Below are positions 50,401-57,201 of a DNA stretch of 62,224 nucleotides, one piece after another. Within the stretch, counting starts at the first letter, position 1; each line of letters begins with the position of its first letter. Both the position numbers and the translations under genes were made by a program. The stretch spans positions 1 to 62,224 of the IMG/VR virus record IMGVR_UViG_3300032291_003678; one strand, written 5' to 3'. A model generated the notes under the pieces. The model searched no databases. It saw nothing but the letters and a program-made list of their open reading frames with translations, and was not told the origin of the DNA. This DNA comes from a virus.

Positions 50401-50492
50401 GTATAACAAGGTATATGTGAAATACCTATAAAATTTATATTAAAATTTAAAGTTCTCTGGTAAGGTACTTCACATATACCCAACCGTTATCG
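50401..50492. repeat. Att-like palindrome 2
   Basis: Ends GTATAAC / GTTATCG. Arms GGTATATGTGAAATACC / GGTACTTCACATATACC pair with one mismatch. Spacers next to the ends are AA on the left and AACC on the right. The stop codon of cassette 2 lies inside the GTTA box. Confidence 0.85.
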
Positions 50493-50741
50493 GTAATTCT
50501 TTTTGGATTTACTATTCGGACATTTTTTATTATGACACAACATTTCACCAAATATTCCAAGAAATCCGTTTCTTGATACTGTTGAGCCGCAATTGGTACA
50601 AAAATGTCCTACGCCTTCTCGTAATACTCTACTTAGTGGGGGTTTTGGTATAGAACTACCGATAACATCAGATATATTCAATTGTTTTTCGTATTCTTGA
50701 ACTATCTGCTTTGCTTTTAAGTAATCTTCTTTTTCTATCAT
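50487..50741 (-). CDS. Cassette 2 gene: zinc-ribbon protein
   Basis: 84 aa. C-terminal zinc ribbon CTNCGSTVSRNGFLG... with CHNKKC as the second knuckle; N-terminal helix with AKQIVQEYEK. The stop overlaps att 2. Function unknown. Confidence 0.6.
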   Translation of the reverse strand: MIEKEDYLKAKQIVQEYEKQLNISDVIGSSIPKPPLSRVLREGVGHFCTNCGSTVSRNGFLGIFGEMLCHNKKCPNSKSKKNYR

Positions 50742-50757
50742 TTGTATTTTAATTTAT

Positions 50758-50796
50758 GTTAAACAACTGAATATATCTGTAACCGTTATAAGCTAT
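50758..50796. repeat. Att-like site 3, degenerate
   Basis: Only the right half is well formed (ATCTG, then AACC, then GTTATAAGC). The left half GTTAAACAACTGAATATAT barely pairs. It may be a decayed or deleted site between cassettes 2 and 3. Confidence 0.45.
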
Positions 50797-51020
50797 GTTA
50801 GCTCAACTGCATCTAAAAGCATAATTATTTTAAATACCTTAAATCCATCATCTCGCCAAGTACCTTTAAACCTTTCTTTTATCATTCTTACTTCGCTTTC
50901 AGAATACTGTTCGGCAAATTCTACCTCTCCAATATCTGTAAAGTAGTCTAGTTTTTTTCCATCAAACTCATTTCTATTCACGTATTCTCCAAATCTATTT
51001 TTAATTACATATCTTTCCAT
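50793..51020 (-). CDS. Cassette 3 gene: hypothetical protein
   Basis: 75 aa from MERYVIKNRFGEYV; the longer frame runs into att 4. RFKGTWRDDGFKVFKIIML suggests a beta-rich fold. Function unknown. Confidence 0.55.
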   Translation of the reverse strand: MERYVIKNRFGEYVNRNEFDGKKLDYFTDIGEVEFAEQYSESEVRMIKERFKGTWRDDGFKVFKIIMLLDAVELT

Positions 51021-51029
51021 AAAAACACA

Positions 51030-51169
51030 GCTTATAACAACTGCTATATTCAATAGCGGTCATTAGGTTTAATTTAATTATTGTTTTGTACTTGTTATTT
51101 TCGGTCATCAACCGAAGCATTGTTTTGTGTTTTTCCGCTACTGAAATATAGCAGTGAACCGTTATAAGC
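51030..51169. repeat. Att-like palindrome 4
   Basis: Ends GCTTATAAC / GTTATAAGC match perfectly. Arms CTGCTATATTCAATAGCGG and CCGCTACTGAAATATAGCAG pair, with one extra T on the right. Spacers AA (left) and TGAACC (right). The loop is about 75 bases. Confidence 0.9.
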
Positions 51170-51173
51170 CATT

Positions 51174-51350
51174 TTAAGACACCGCACCGATTATAGATTC
51201 AATTCGTTTAATAATGTCCAACGTATTATTATATGTGTGGGCTTTTACTGTATGATTGTAATCAGATAAGTTACCTCTATTCATTGCCTCTGAACGTTCT
51301 TCATTTTCTTTTTTTAGTTTTCTAACTAAATCTTTTAATTCGTTTATCAT
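51174..51350 (-). CDS. Cassette 4 gene: 58-aa hypothetical protein
   Basis: MINELKDLVRKLKKENEERS..., a charged N-terminal helix, then NYNNTLDIIKRIESIIG-like sequence. The stop is 4 bases from att 4. Function unknown. Confidence 0.55.
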   Translation of the reverse strand: MINELKDLVRKLKKENEERSEAMNRGNLSDYNHTVKAHTYNNTLDIIKRIESIIGAVS

Positions 51351-51377
51351 TTTAAGTAAGATTTTTGAATAAAAACG

Positions 51378-51511
51378 GCTTATAACAGCATATTGCCAAA
51401 AGTGGCAGTTGTGTGGTTATATGAACATTTTTGCTTCGATTATACATTTGTTTTAAATTCAAGTTTAGTGCTTCGTATTCGCCTCCTTCGGCAATCTGCA
51501 AACCGTTATCA
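51378..51511. repeat. Att-like palindrome 5
   Basis: Ends GCTTATAAC / GTTATCAC. Arms GCATATTGCC / GGCAATCTGC with one mismatch. The right spacer contains AAACC before GTTA. Loop about 90 bases. Confidence 0.8.
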
Positions 51512-51517
51512 CCAATA

Positions 51518-51742
51518 CTACCTTAGTGCTTCTAATTCAGATTTTACTTCACTCCAAACTGTTATAGCAGATGGTGTTTCATCATCATAAGTATCCCAAT
51601 ATATGCGTGTTGGATTTTCTTCCAAAATCTTATCCACAATTAGTAATGCTACTTCAATACATTCTTCATAATGTAATGGTGCTTTGAAACTTATTTCTTT
51701 CAATAATGTTTCAGCTTTAAGTTTTACTTCTTCTTTTGTCAT
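51518..51742 (-). CDS. Cassette 5 gene: hypothetical protein
   Basis: 74 aa. Helical N-terminus (EEVKLKAETLLKEISF), then YEECIEVALLIVDKIL. The stop is 6 bases from att 5. Function unknown. Confidence 0.55.
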   Translation of the reverse strand: MTKEEVKLKAETLLKEISFKAPLHYEECIEVALLIVDKILEENPTRIYWDTYDDETPSAITVWSEVKSELEALR

Positions 51743-51776
51743 TTTAATTAAATTTATCGTTAATAATCCGTACTGG

Positions 51777-51871
51777 TGCTAACAGCGTATATATAAGATA
51801 CGCCTACAAGCATTTGTTTATAATTTAATATTTTCGTTAAGGCGTACCTCTCATATACGCAACCGTTAGCA
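51777..51871. repeat. Att-like palindrome 6
   Basis: Ends TGCTAAC / GTTAGCA match perfectly. Arms GCGTATATATAAGATACGCC / GGCGTACCTCTCATATACGC pair with a few mismatches. Spacers A (left) and AACC (right). Confidence 0.88.
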
Positions 51872-51877
51872 ACAAGG

Positions 51878-52153
51878 CTAAGAAAGCTCCGTGCGAAGTT
51901 TCTCAAAGTATTTAATTGCTTTCTCGATACTCTCTTTGTCTCGTTTGATATTAAAGAAAATATTGGTTTCTGAACCGCTTGCAGTTCGAATAGTTCGCTG
52001 TGTATTTGGTTCGATATATTGAAACATTACGTTTATAAAATCGCTTGTAATGTCTTCTTTTTCACCAATCCACATTCCTTTTTCTTGGTTCTGTTTACCT
52101 AAGTAAATCTTTTCTGTTAGTGGCGAATAGCCAATTCCTTTTTTGATACTCAT
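51878..52153 (-). CDS. Cassette 6 gene: hypothetical protein
   Basis: 91 aa. YSPLTEKIYLGKQNQEKGMW and a basic C-terminal helix. I have seen such short Bacteroidota proteins but not with a function. The stop is 6 bases from att 6. Confidence 0.55.
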   Translation of the reverse strand: MSIKKGIGYSPLTEKIYLGKQNQEKGMWIGEKEDITSDFINVMFQYIEPNTQRTIRTASGSETNIFFNIKRDKESIEKAIKYFEKLRTELS

Positions 52154-52198
52154 TTTATTTTAGTTATTAAGTTAAAAATCAATTTAATAAAGCCCAGT

Positions 52199-52290
52199 TG
52201 CTAACACCGTGTATAAGCAATGGCACACAAGCGGTGTAGGTAATTTGAAAGTGTGTATAAGTGCCACTGCTCATACACGAAACGTTAGCG
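52199..52290. repeat. Att-like palindrome 7
   Basis: Ends TGCTAAC / GTTAGCG. Arms CGTGTATAAGCAATGGCAC / GTGCCACTGCTCATACACG pair with few mismatches. Spacers AC (left) and AAAC (right). Confidence 0.88.
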
Positions 52291-52296
52291 GTCAGG

Positions 52297-52641
52297 CTAA
52301 GAACACACAACCTTATCAAGAACCTTTGTAAAATGAGTTCTTAAATCTTCAAGGTGCTTTTCGGTCGCTGACAACTTACCCTGCAACAAGTTTTCGTTTT
52401 CGTTCTTAATCCCAACACGACTATTATAGTCGCCAACAGCCTTTAGAAAATCATTAGCAAAATGCCTATTCATTTCTAATAACGGTATTAAAGGTTCTGC
52501 CGCTGCGTTCATTGGGTCAAGAGTTTGCTCAATTAGTAATCCGTCTTTTTGACCGATAATAGCAATCCTATTGCCTTGCTGTGTTTTTAGATACATTCTA
52601 ACAGTCATTGACTGATAATCTTCTTGAAATATAAATTCCAT
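52297..52641 (-). CDS. Cassette 7 gene: hypothetical protein
   Basis: 114 aa. N-terminal beta (QSMTVRMYLKTQQGNRIAII), then helices (GKLSATEKHLEDLRTHFTKVL). The stop is 6 bases from att 7. Function unknown. Confidence 0.55.
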   Translation of the reverse strand: MEFIFQEDYQSMTVRMYLKTQQGNRIAIIGQKDGLLIEQTLDPMNAAAEPLIPLLEMNRHFANDFLKAVGDYNSRVGIKNENENLLQGKLSATEKHLEDLRTHFTKVLDKVVCS

Positions 52642-52688
52642 TTTGTTGTTATTAAACTTTGGACTTCTAAAAGCGGAGAAGCCCGAAC

Positions 52689-52818
52689 CGCTAACACTTG
52701 CTTTGCAAAATGGCGGGTGAAGTGCTAATTTGAACCCTTGTGCCTTGAATAAACTTTAGTGCTTAACGAACATTTGTGCCTTGAAAACCGCCACTTCGCA
52801 AAGCAGATGCCGTTATAG
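52689..52818. repeat. Att-like palindrome 8
   Basis: Ends CGCTAAC / GTTATAG (weaker match). Arms CTTGCTTTGCAAAATGGCGG / CCGCCACTTCGCAAAGCAG pair well. GCC precedes the right GTTA. Confidence 0.82.
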
Positions 52819-52831
52819 GTAATAAAATTTA

Positions 52832-52999
52832 CTACCCTTTGTTTTTAAATTGTTTTATATATCTATCACCAACTTCGTTCCAAAGTCGTCTTGCTTGTTC
52901 GTAATCACCGACACTTATTTCTGCTTCAAATATCACTTCAAAGTGTTCTTCTGTACACTCCTTTGCAACTTCTTTTTTTATTTCATCTATTGTTTTCAT
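52832..52999 (-). CDS. Cassette 8 gene: 55-aa hypothetical protein
   Basis: MKTIDEIKKEVAKECTEEHF..., a helical acidic protein with a basic C-terminal YIKQFKNKG. The stop is 13 bases from att 8. Function unknown. Confidence 0.55.
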   Translation of the reverse strand: MKTIDEIKKEVAKECTEEHFEVIFEAEISVGDYEQARRLWNEVGDRYIKQFKNKG

Positions 53000-53018
53000 A
53001 ATTCGTAAATTTTACATA

Positions 53019-53117
53019 CCTATAACAAAGTGTATAAGTAATGTGGCTTAATTAATTTTGTTCTTTGATTAAATGTGTGAGTAAAGCCACACTACTCATA
53101 CACTCAACCGTTATAAG
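53019..53117. repeat. Att-like palindrome 9
   Basis: Ends CCTATAAC / GTTATAAG. Arms AGTGTATAAGTAATGTGGCT / AGCCACACTACTCATACACT pair with few mismatches. Spacers AA (left) and CAACC (right). Confidence 0.88.
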
Positions 53118-53120
53118 AAA

Positions 53121-53402
53121 TTATTTTTCCAATTTTTTATAATTCTTTGCATATAAGTATATCCCTAACCATATCCAAATTCCTGTTAATATACCAGTTA
53201 GTCTAACAAAAATTGGAAACTCAAAAGAAAAAATTAATGAGATATGTGTGATTATTACACCTAAGTGTAATCCTAATAAAAATAATGGTATTATAATGAA
53301 CCACAGTACAAATTTTTCTTTTGTTAAATAACTACTTATAACAACAGATATACCCAATTCGGGTCTCCGTATTTCATTTAAGTTTTCTACGTTTTTATTC
53401 AT
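53121..53402 (-). CDS. Cassette 9 gene: two-pass membrane protein
   Basis: 93 aa with hydrophobic helices (FIIIPLFLLGLHLGVIITHI and FVRLTGILTGIWIWLGIYLYA) and a basic C-terminus. The only ATG lies inside the loop of att 10, so the first 20 residues would be encoded by the recombination site. A start at a non-ATG codon after the site is an alternative. Confidence 0.55.
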   Translation of the reverse strand: MNKNVENLNEIRRPELGISVVISSYLTKEKFVLWFIIIPLFLLGLHLGVIITHISLIFSFEFPIFVRLTGILTGIWIWLGIYLYAKNYKKLEK

Positions 53403-53466
53403 TTTATCTTTTATTTAAGTTATTACTATTTAATCCCGAACTTGGTATATCTGCAACCGTTATGTG
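53334..53466. repeat. Att-like palindrome 10
   Basis: Ends ACTTATAAC / GTTATGTG. Arms CAGATATACCCAATTCGGG / CCCGAACTTGGTATATCTG pair almost fully. Spacers AA (left) and CAACC (right). Its loop overlaps the 5' end of the cassette 9 ORF. Confidence 0.88.
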
Positions 53467-53496
53467 AGATTGTTACGATTCGTTTTCAAAAGAAAT

Positions 53497-53667
53497 TTAG
53501 TCAATAAGAATTATTTCACTCACTTTGACGAAAAGAAATACTTTATCGTTTTGGTCGCTAAATATTTGAAAATCGGCACACCCTTTTATTATATTCTGCT
53601 TAAGAATTTCAGCCGTTTCTTGTAATATTTCTTTTTTTGTTCCGTTTTTAAAATGAATTGTCATCAT
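53497..53667 (-). CDS. Cassette 10 gene: 56-aa hypothetical protein
   Basis: MMTIHFKNGTKKEILQETAE..., then DNDKVFLFVKVSEIIL-like beta strands. This is a small alpha/beta protein. The stop is 30 bases from att 10. Function unknown. Confidence 0.5.
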   Translation of the reverse strand: MMTIHFKNGTKKEILQETAEILKQNIIKGCADFQIFSDQNDKVFLFVKVSEIILID

Positions 53668-53696
53668 AATGTTTTGTTTTAAAAACCCACAACCTC

Positions 53697-53830
53697 ACAT
53701 AACAAGTGTTTGGCAAAAAAGCGGGTTTGGTTATTAATTTAATGTTTGTTTTTTATTTGTATGTTTTAGGCTTAATCGAAGTTTTAGGCTTGTTTTTCCG
53801 CTTCTTCGCCAAGCACCGTAACGTTAGCGG
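53697..53830. repeat. Att-like palindrome 11
   Basis: Ends CACATAAC / GTTAGCGG are only partly complementary. Arms GTGTTTGGCAAAAAAGCGG / CCGCTTCTTCGCCAAGCAC pair with few mismatches. Right spacer GTAAC. Confidence 0.8.
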
Positions 53831-54043
53831 TCATTTTTTAGAAACGATGTCGTTACCCCATTCATCCTCTTTTAAATCGCCTGTATATTCTGTAACTTGA
53901 TAACTAACTTTCATTTTTACAATAAACCCAGCTTTACAACATTCAGAAGCTATTAATTTTGAGCCACCAACAGAATAAGTTTCTAAATTTCTATAAACAA
54001 CATTTGGTATTTTTAATTCCTTTTTACAATTTGGACATTCCAT
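53831..54043 (-). CDS. Cassette 11 gene: zinc-knuckle protein
   Basis: 70 aa. N-terminal CPNC and a later ECC pair could bind zinc (ECPNCKKELKIPNVVY...SECCKAGF). The stop directly abuts att 11. First cassette reached by the promoter at 54217-54227. Function unknown. Confidence 0.6.
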   Translation of the reverse strand: MECPNCKKELKIPNVVYRNLETYSVGGSKLIASECCKAGFIVKMKVSYQVTEYTGDLKEDEWGNDIVSKK

Positions 54044-54053
54044 AATTAAAACG

Positions 54054-54190
54054 AGTTATAACAGCAATTACACGCTATTGCTAGATTAGGTTTAATTCAA
54101 TGTTCAGTTATAGTCTTTCAATTCCTTGTTAAACTGAAAGATTGTTTTGTCCTTTTACTCAACAGACGTGTAGTTGCGTAACGTTAGCAC
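54054..54190. repeat. Att-like palindrome 12 (outer end)
   Basis: Left box TTATAAC, right box GTTAGCAC. Arms GCAATTACACG / CGTGTAGTTGC pair, loop about 95 bases. This is the last site before ordinary phage sequence and a candidate for the platform (attI-like) site. Confidence 0.8.
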
Positions 54191-54216
54191 CAATACTACT
54201 TAGTTTTCTAATACTT

Positions 54217-54227
54217 AAATATACGAA
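54217..54227 (-). promoter_or_regulatory. Phage promoter motif facing into the cassette array
   Basis: Recurrent motif, about 25 bases outside att 12, directed at cassette 11. No other copy occurs until 49036, so this is the only recognised promoter for the whole array. Confidence 0.65.
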
Positions 54228-54228
54228 G

Positions 54229-54252
54229 AAAAGCTTACCTAAGCAAGCTTTT
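54229..54252 (-). terminator. Terminator-like hairpin
   Basis: Arms AAAAGCTT / AAGCTTTT after the 139-aa gene, directly before the array promoter. Confidence 0.6.
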
Positions 54253-54258
54253 TCTTAT

Positions 54259-54678
54259 TTATTTTACAATAATTTTATATCCTGTATCAATACTTTCAAA
54301 TCGTTCTACAATCATTTGTTCAAACTCCTCACCATACCTACCCATATTATCTCCACAACAAATGTAAGGACCACCAGAAGGATCTACCATATTAATATTA
54401 TCTTTATTTGATGTAACTAAATTTAGGTATTTTACATGAGGGTATTCTCTTTTATCCTCATCGTACTCGTGTACAGCTTTTTTAAAATGATCTAAAGACA
54501 TTCTTTCTCCATTGTAAAAGTTTTCTATATGATCTTTACAATATTTGTCGTATGCTTTAAGATAATCATTAGGATAACCAATTCTACAGAAATTAAAATT
54601 CCCTTCCCATAAAATATTTTTATCACTATCTAGTGTGAAAGTGAATTGATCACCGTATCTGTTTTTGTATGTGTTCAT
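54259..54678 (-). CDS. Hypothetical phage protein
   Basis: 139 aa. YKNRYGDQFTFTLDSDKNIL N-terminus, then GEFNFCRIGYPNDYLKAYDK-like sequence. No domain recognised. First phage gene outside the cassette array, ended by the hairpin at 54229. Confidence 0.6.
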   Translation of the reverse strand: MNTYKNRYGDQFTFTLDSDKNILWEGNFNFCRIGYPNDYLKAYDKYCKDHIENFYNGERMSLDHFKKAVHEYDEDKREYPHVKYLNLVTSNKDNINMVDPSGGPYICCGDNMGRYGEEFEQMIVERFESIDTGYKIIVK

Positions 54679-54700
54679 TTCTTTTCTTTTATAATTTCTA

Positions 54701-54808
54701 TTAATTATTTGATATCCCTAATATAGCACCTATTAATAACACTCCTGCTGCCATACCATAGAAAAAAGCAACAGTTAAATCATATCTATCATAGTTATTA
54801 CTTTCCAT
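54701..54808 (-). CDS. 35-aa membrane peptide
   Basis: MESNNYDRYDLTVAFFYGMAAGVLLIGAILG..., one hydrophobic helix. Its start overlaps the stop region of the 131-aa gene upstream. Small but with typical membrane peptide makeup. Confidence 0.45.
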   Translation of the reverse strand: MESNNYDRYDLTVAFFYGMAAGVLLIGAILGISNN

Positions 54809-55193
54809 TATTTCTGTTTTTTACAATTTCTATTAGTTTCTTAAGACATTCAAGTTCCGCTTCTTCGTAGGTTTTAAAATTACTACCATAAGATTTACCA
54901 AAATTGTCATTTTCAGTTTGTATAAAACCTCCCCAGAAAATACCTAAATCTTTTTGCTTTTTTAAAGGTAAAGAAAATTCAATATTTGAATACTTTTCTC
55001 TAAACCATCTAAATGCTTGTTGGTATAGTGGTGCATCACACTCAATAGTAAAATTATCTGCTTCAATATCTGTATCTAAATGTAAGTATGGTTCTCCACC
55101 ATCCCATTGTCTATATGTTGCAATACAAGGTTCATCAAATCCTAATTCTTTTAAAGCTAATGCTTCTGCGTAAGGTATAAATTCTTTTTCCAT
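54798..55193 (-). CDS. Conserved phage protein, IPYAEALALKELGFDEPC type
   Basis: 131 aa. FIPYAEALALKELGFDEPC and LYQQAFRWFREKY are a pattern I know from Bacteroidota phages, function unknown. Overlaps the phosphoesterase start by one base. Confidence 0.65.
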   Translation of the reverse strand: MEKEFIPYAEALALKELGFDEPCIATYRQWDGGEPYLHLDTDIEADNFTIECDAPLYQQAFRWFREKYSNIEFSLPLKKQKDLGIFWGGFIQTENDNFGKSYGSNFKTYEEAELECLKKLIEIVKNRNNGK

Positions 55194-55879
55194 TATATAT
55201 CTATTTCAATTATATTTCCGTTACTACTTAGTGTACCAAATTTTCCATCTGTTACAACTGATCCATTACTAAACCAAGTATCACATGTACTTAGTTTTTG
55301 CATTCCAGCATTGACTATATCCTTACAGTTGTGAATGTGACCAAATAAGTGATATTGTGGTTTTACTTGTAATACTTTGTTTAAAAGTGATTTATCACCA
55401 CAACATTCCAAATAATTGTCTCTATCGTATGATTTATCTAAAATACCTTTTGGTGGACCGTGTGTTACTAAAATGTCAACATAAGATGGTATTGCCTGAG
55501 GCCAGTACCTGTCTAACTTAACTCTGTCTTTCATGAAAGCCCAGTTACCAAAGTTTGGTGTGTATGGGTTTCCATAAATGAATAGTCCTTGTATTTCAAC
55601 TAAATCATCTTCTAAGTAGTGAATATTATAGTCTTCAAAATCTTTTTTAGTAACTAATTTTTTTTCAATAGAGGTATCGTGGTTACCTGCAACGTATATT
55701 TTATGCTTGATGGGTAAACTTTTATACCAATGAATAAAATTTCTTACTTCTGGTTCGTTGTTGTAAGGATCTCTTGGGTTACTACAGTCACCTGAGTGTA
55801 TAACCATATCGATATCTTTAGGAATCGTTAATTGATCGTGATACGTGTGGGTATCCGAAATGTGCCAAATTTTTTTCAT
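55193..55879 (-). CDS. Metallophosphoesterase (calcineurin-like)
   Basis: 228 aa. All five signature motifs: HISDTH (metal), IHSGDCSN, VAGNHDT, LVTHGPPKG and LFGHIHNC. Hydrolyses phosphomonoesters or phosphodiesters; the substrate is unknown. Phage versions can act on nucleotides or nucleic acid ends. Own promoter at 55904-55914. Confidence 0.9.
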   Translation of the reverse strand: MKKIWHISDTHTYHDQLTIPKDIDMVIHSGDCSNPRDPYNNEPEVRNFIHWYKSLPIKHKIYVAGNHDTSIEKKLVTKKDFEDYNIHYLEDDLVEIQGLFIYGNPYTPNFGNWAFMKDRVKLDRYWPQAIPSYVDILVTHGPPKGILDKSYDRDNYLECCGDKSLLNKVLQVKPQYHLFGHIHNCKDIVNAGMQKLSTCDTWFSNGSVVTDGKFGTLSSNGNIIEIDI

Positions 55880-55903
55880 AACTTTTATTTTTTATTTATA
55901 CTT

Positions 55904-55914
55904 AAATATACGAA
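55904..55914 (-). promoter_or_regulatory. Phage promoter motif
   Basis: Recurrent motif upstream of the metallophosphoesterase gene. Confidence 0.6.
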
Positions 55915-55940
55915 AAAAGACTTACCGAAGCAAGCCTTTT
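55913..55940 (-). terminator. Imperfect terminator-like hairpin
   Basis: AAAAGACTT / AAGCCTTTT arms with mismatches, after the 332-aa gene and adjoining the promoter at 55904. Same junction type as 54229. Confidence 0.45.
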
Positions 55941-55945
55941 GTCAT

Positions 55946-56944
55946 TTATTTTATTCCTAATGCCTTTTTTACTAAATCTCTCATATAAGTACTCTTATTG
56001 AAATTGCTTGTTGACATGCATGTTATCTCCCAAAAATCCTTTATTGATAATGCTTTTACGTTTTGCATAACATATTCGTGTGCTTCTTCAACTGTTGAGA
56101 AGTATTTTCTTTCTGAATATTGTCCAGCTCCTGAATGTGCTTTCATTGTGTGTATGCTAAAGTCCGTATCTACGAAGTAGTACATGTCTCCTTCTTTAAT
56201 ATTAACCCCATCCTCTGTTGTAAAAAGAACTTTATTTTTTTCAATATAATCTAAAGCTGCTTCTTCTGTTAGGAAGTATGCATTTAGGTTTGAGTGAAAT
56301 TTCATTCCTGGTACTGATATAAAAGAATCGTAATATGAATTATCTTTCCTCACCCACCATACTTGGTCTCCTGCAAAAATATCTTTTCCATCGTGTGTTA
56401 TGAACAGTGGTTGTTTTATTTGTTTAATAGCATGAGTGATATGAGAACTACCTGAATTGTAATTAAGCCATATTCCTTCTTTCATTGAGGAACATTTTGT
56501 AACCAAAGTCATACTATCTATAGTTTTTATAGAACCATATTCATATACTTTTGCTCTATCACCTACTGTAAATACTTCTCCATCTGATAGACGTTTTACT
56601 GAATGTATTTTGTATAGTGGATTTTTTAGAATTGCCTCTGTAGAGTATGGTCCTGTTACAGGATATCCATTTACATTTCTACTCCATCCTTCTCTAAATT
56701 TTGTCCAAAGATCTGTTACACCTGAATCCTGTTTGAATGATATAATTTCAAATTCATGGTCAACTACTTCTTGCCAGAATTCTGGGTTGTTTTCTACTTC
56801 ATTATTGTCTAATTTTCTACAATCTGTGTAATTTCCAGAACATGGAGAATATCCATAATTTCTGTCTCCAGTACCTACTTCCATTCCAGGTTCCCAATCT
56901 CTTGCTAAACTTGGGTATTTTTGTATTAGTTTGTATTTTTTCAT
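55946..56944 (-). CDS. Repeat-containing phage/prophage protein
   Basis: 332 aa. Repeated units of about 75 residues with the pattern FTTEDGVNIKEGDMYYFV and FITHDGKDIFAGDQVWWV, each followed by a beta/alpha segment ending YFxTxEEA. I recognise this modular family from Bacteroidota genomes and phages, with unknown function. Overlaps the 82-aa gene by 4 bases. Confidence 0.65.
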   Translation of the reverse strand: MKKYKLIQKYPSLARDWEPGMEVGTGDRNYGYSPCSGNYTDCRKLDNNEVENNPEFWQEVVDHEFEIISFKQDSGVTDLWTKFREGWSRNVNGYPVTGPYSTEAILKNPLYKIHSVKRLSDGEVFTVGDRAKVYEYGSIKTIDSMTLVTKCSSMKEGIWLNYNSGSSHITHAIKQIKQPLFITHDGKDIFAGDQVWWVRKDNSYYDSFISVPGMKFHSNLNAYFLTEEAALDYIEKNKVLFTTEDGVNIKEGDMYYFVDTDFSIHTMKAHSGAGQYSERKYFSTVEEAHEYVMQNVKALSIKDFWEITCMSTSNFNKSTYMRDLVKKALGIK

Positions 56945-57189
56945 AATCTCTTTCTTGAGTTTTTTAAATAAATTGCTTGTTGCCTGATTCCAAATTCTCT
57001 TGTAAGAACATTTGAAGGTGCTTCATCCTCCATAAAGAATGACAATCCAATAATCATTTCACTGGCATCGAACTTTCTTTCTCTACCTTGAATCATTCCA
57101 TCTTTATCAGTAAATTTAGTAATTAGATCTGCCAGTTGTGCCTGAGTTTCGCATTGATTAACTGCTTGCCATTTTTGTAATTCTGTCAT
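56941..57189 (-). CDS. Conserved small phage protein
   Basis: 82 aa. KWQAVNQCETQAQLADLITK and GMIQGRERKFDASEMI are a family pattern seen in Bacteroidota phages. Mostly helical. Function unknown. Confidence 0.6.
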   Translation of the reverse strand: MTELQKWQAVNQCETQAQLADLITKFTDKDGMIQGRERKFDASEMIIGLSFFMEDEAPSNVLTREFGIRQQAIYLKNSRKRL

Positions 57190-57201
57190 AACTTTTATTT
57201 T

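Noticed and set aside
53706-53900. Plus-strand ORF of 64 codons
   Set aside because: It lies within att 11 and opposite the cassette 11 gene, with no promoter or leader; a shadow.
50757-54190. CRISPR array
   Set aside because: The repeats are palindromes of differing sequence separated by ORFs rather than uniform direct repeats with short spacers.
49949-54190. Ordinary rho-independent terminators between the small genes
   Set aside because: Loops are 30-95 bases long, arms differ in each case, and every site has the TAAC/GTTA ends. Hairpins that look like terminators elsewhere here have 4-17-base loops and no such ends.
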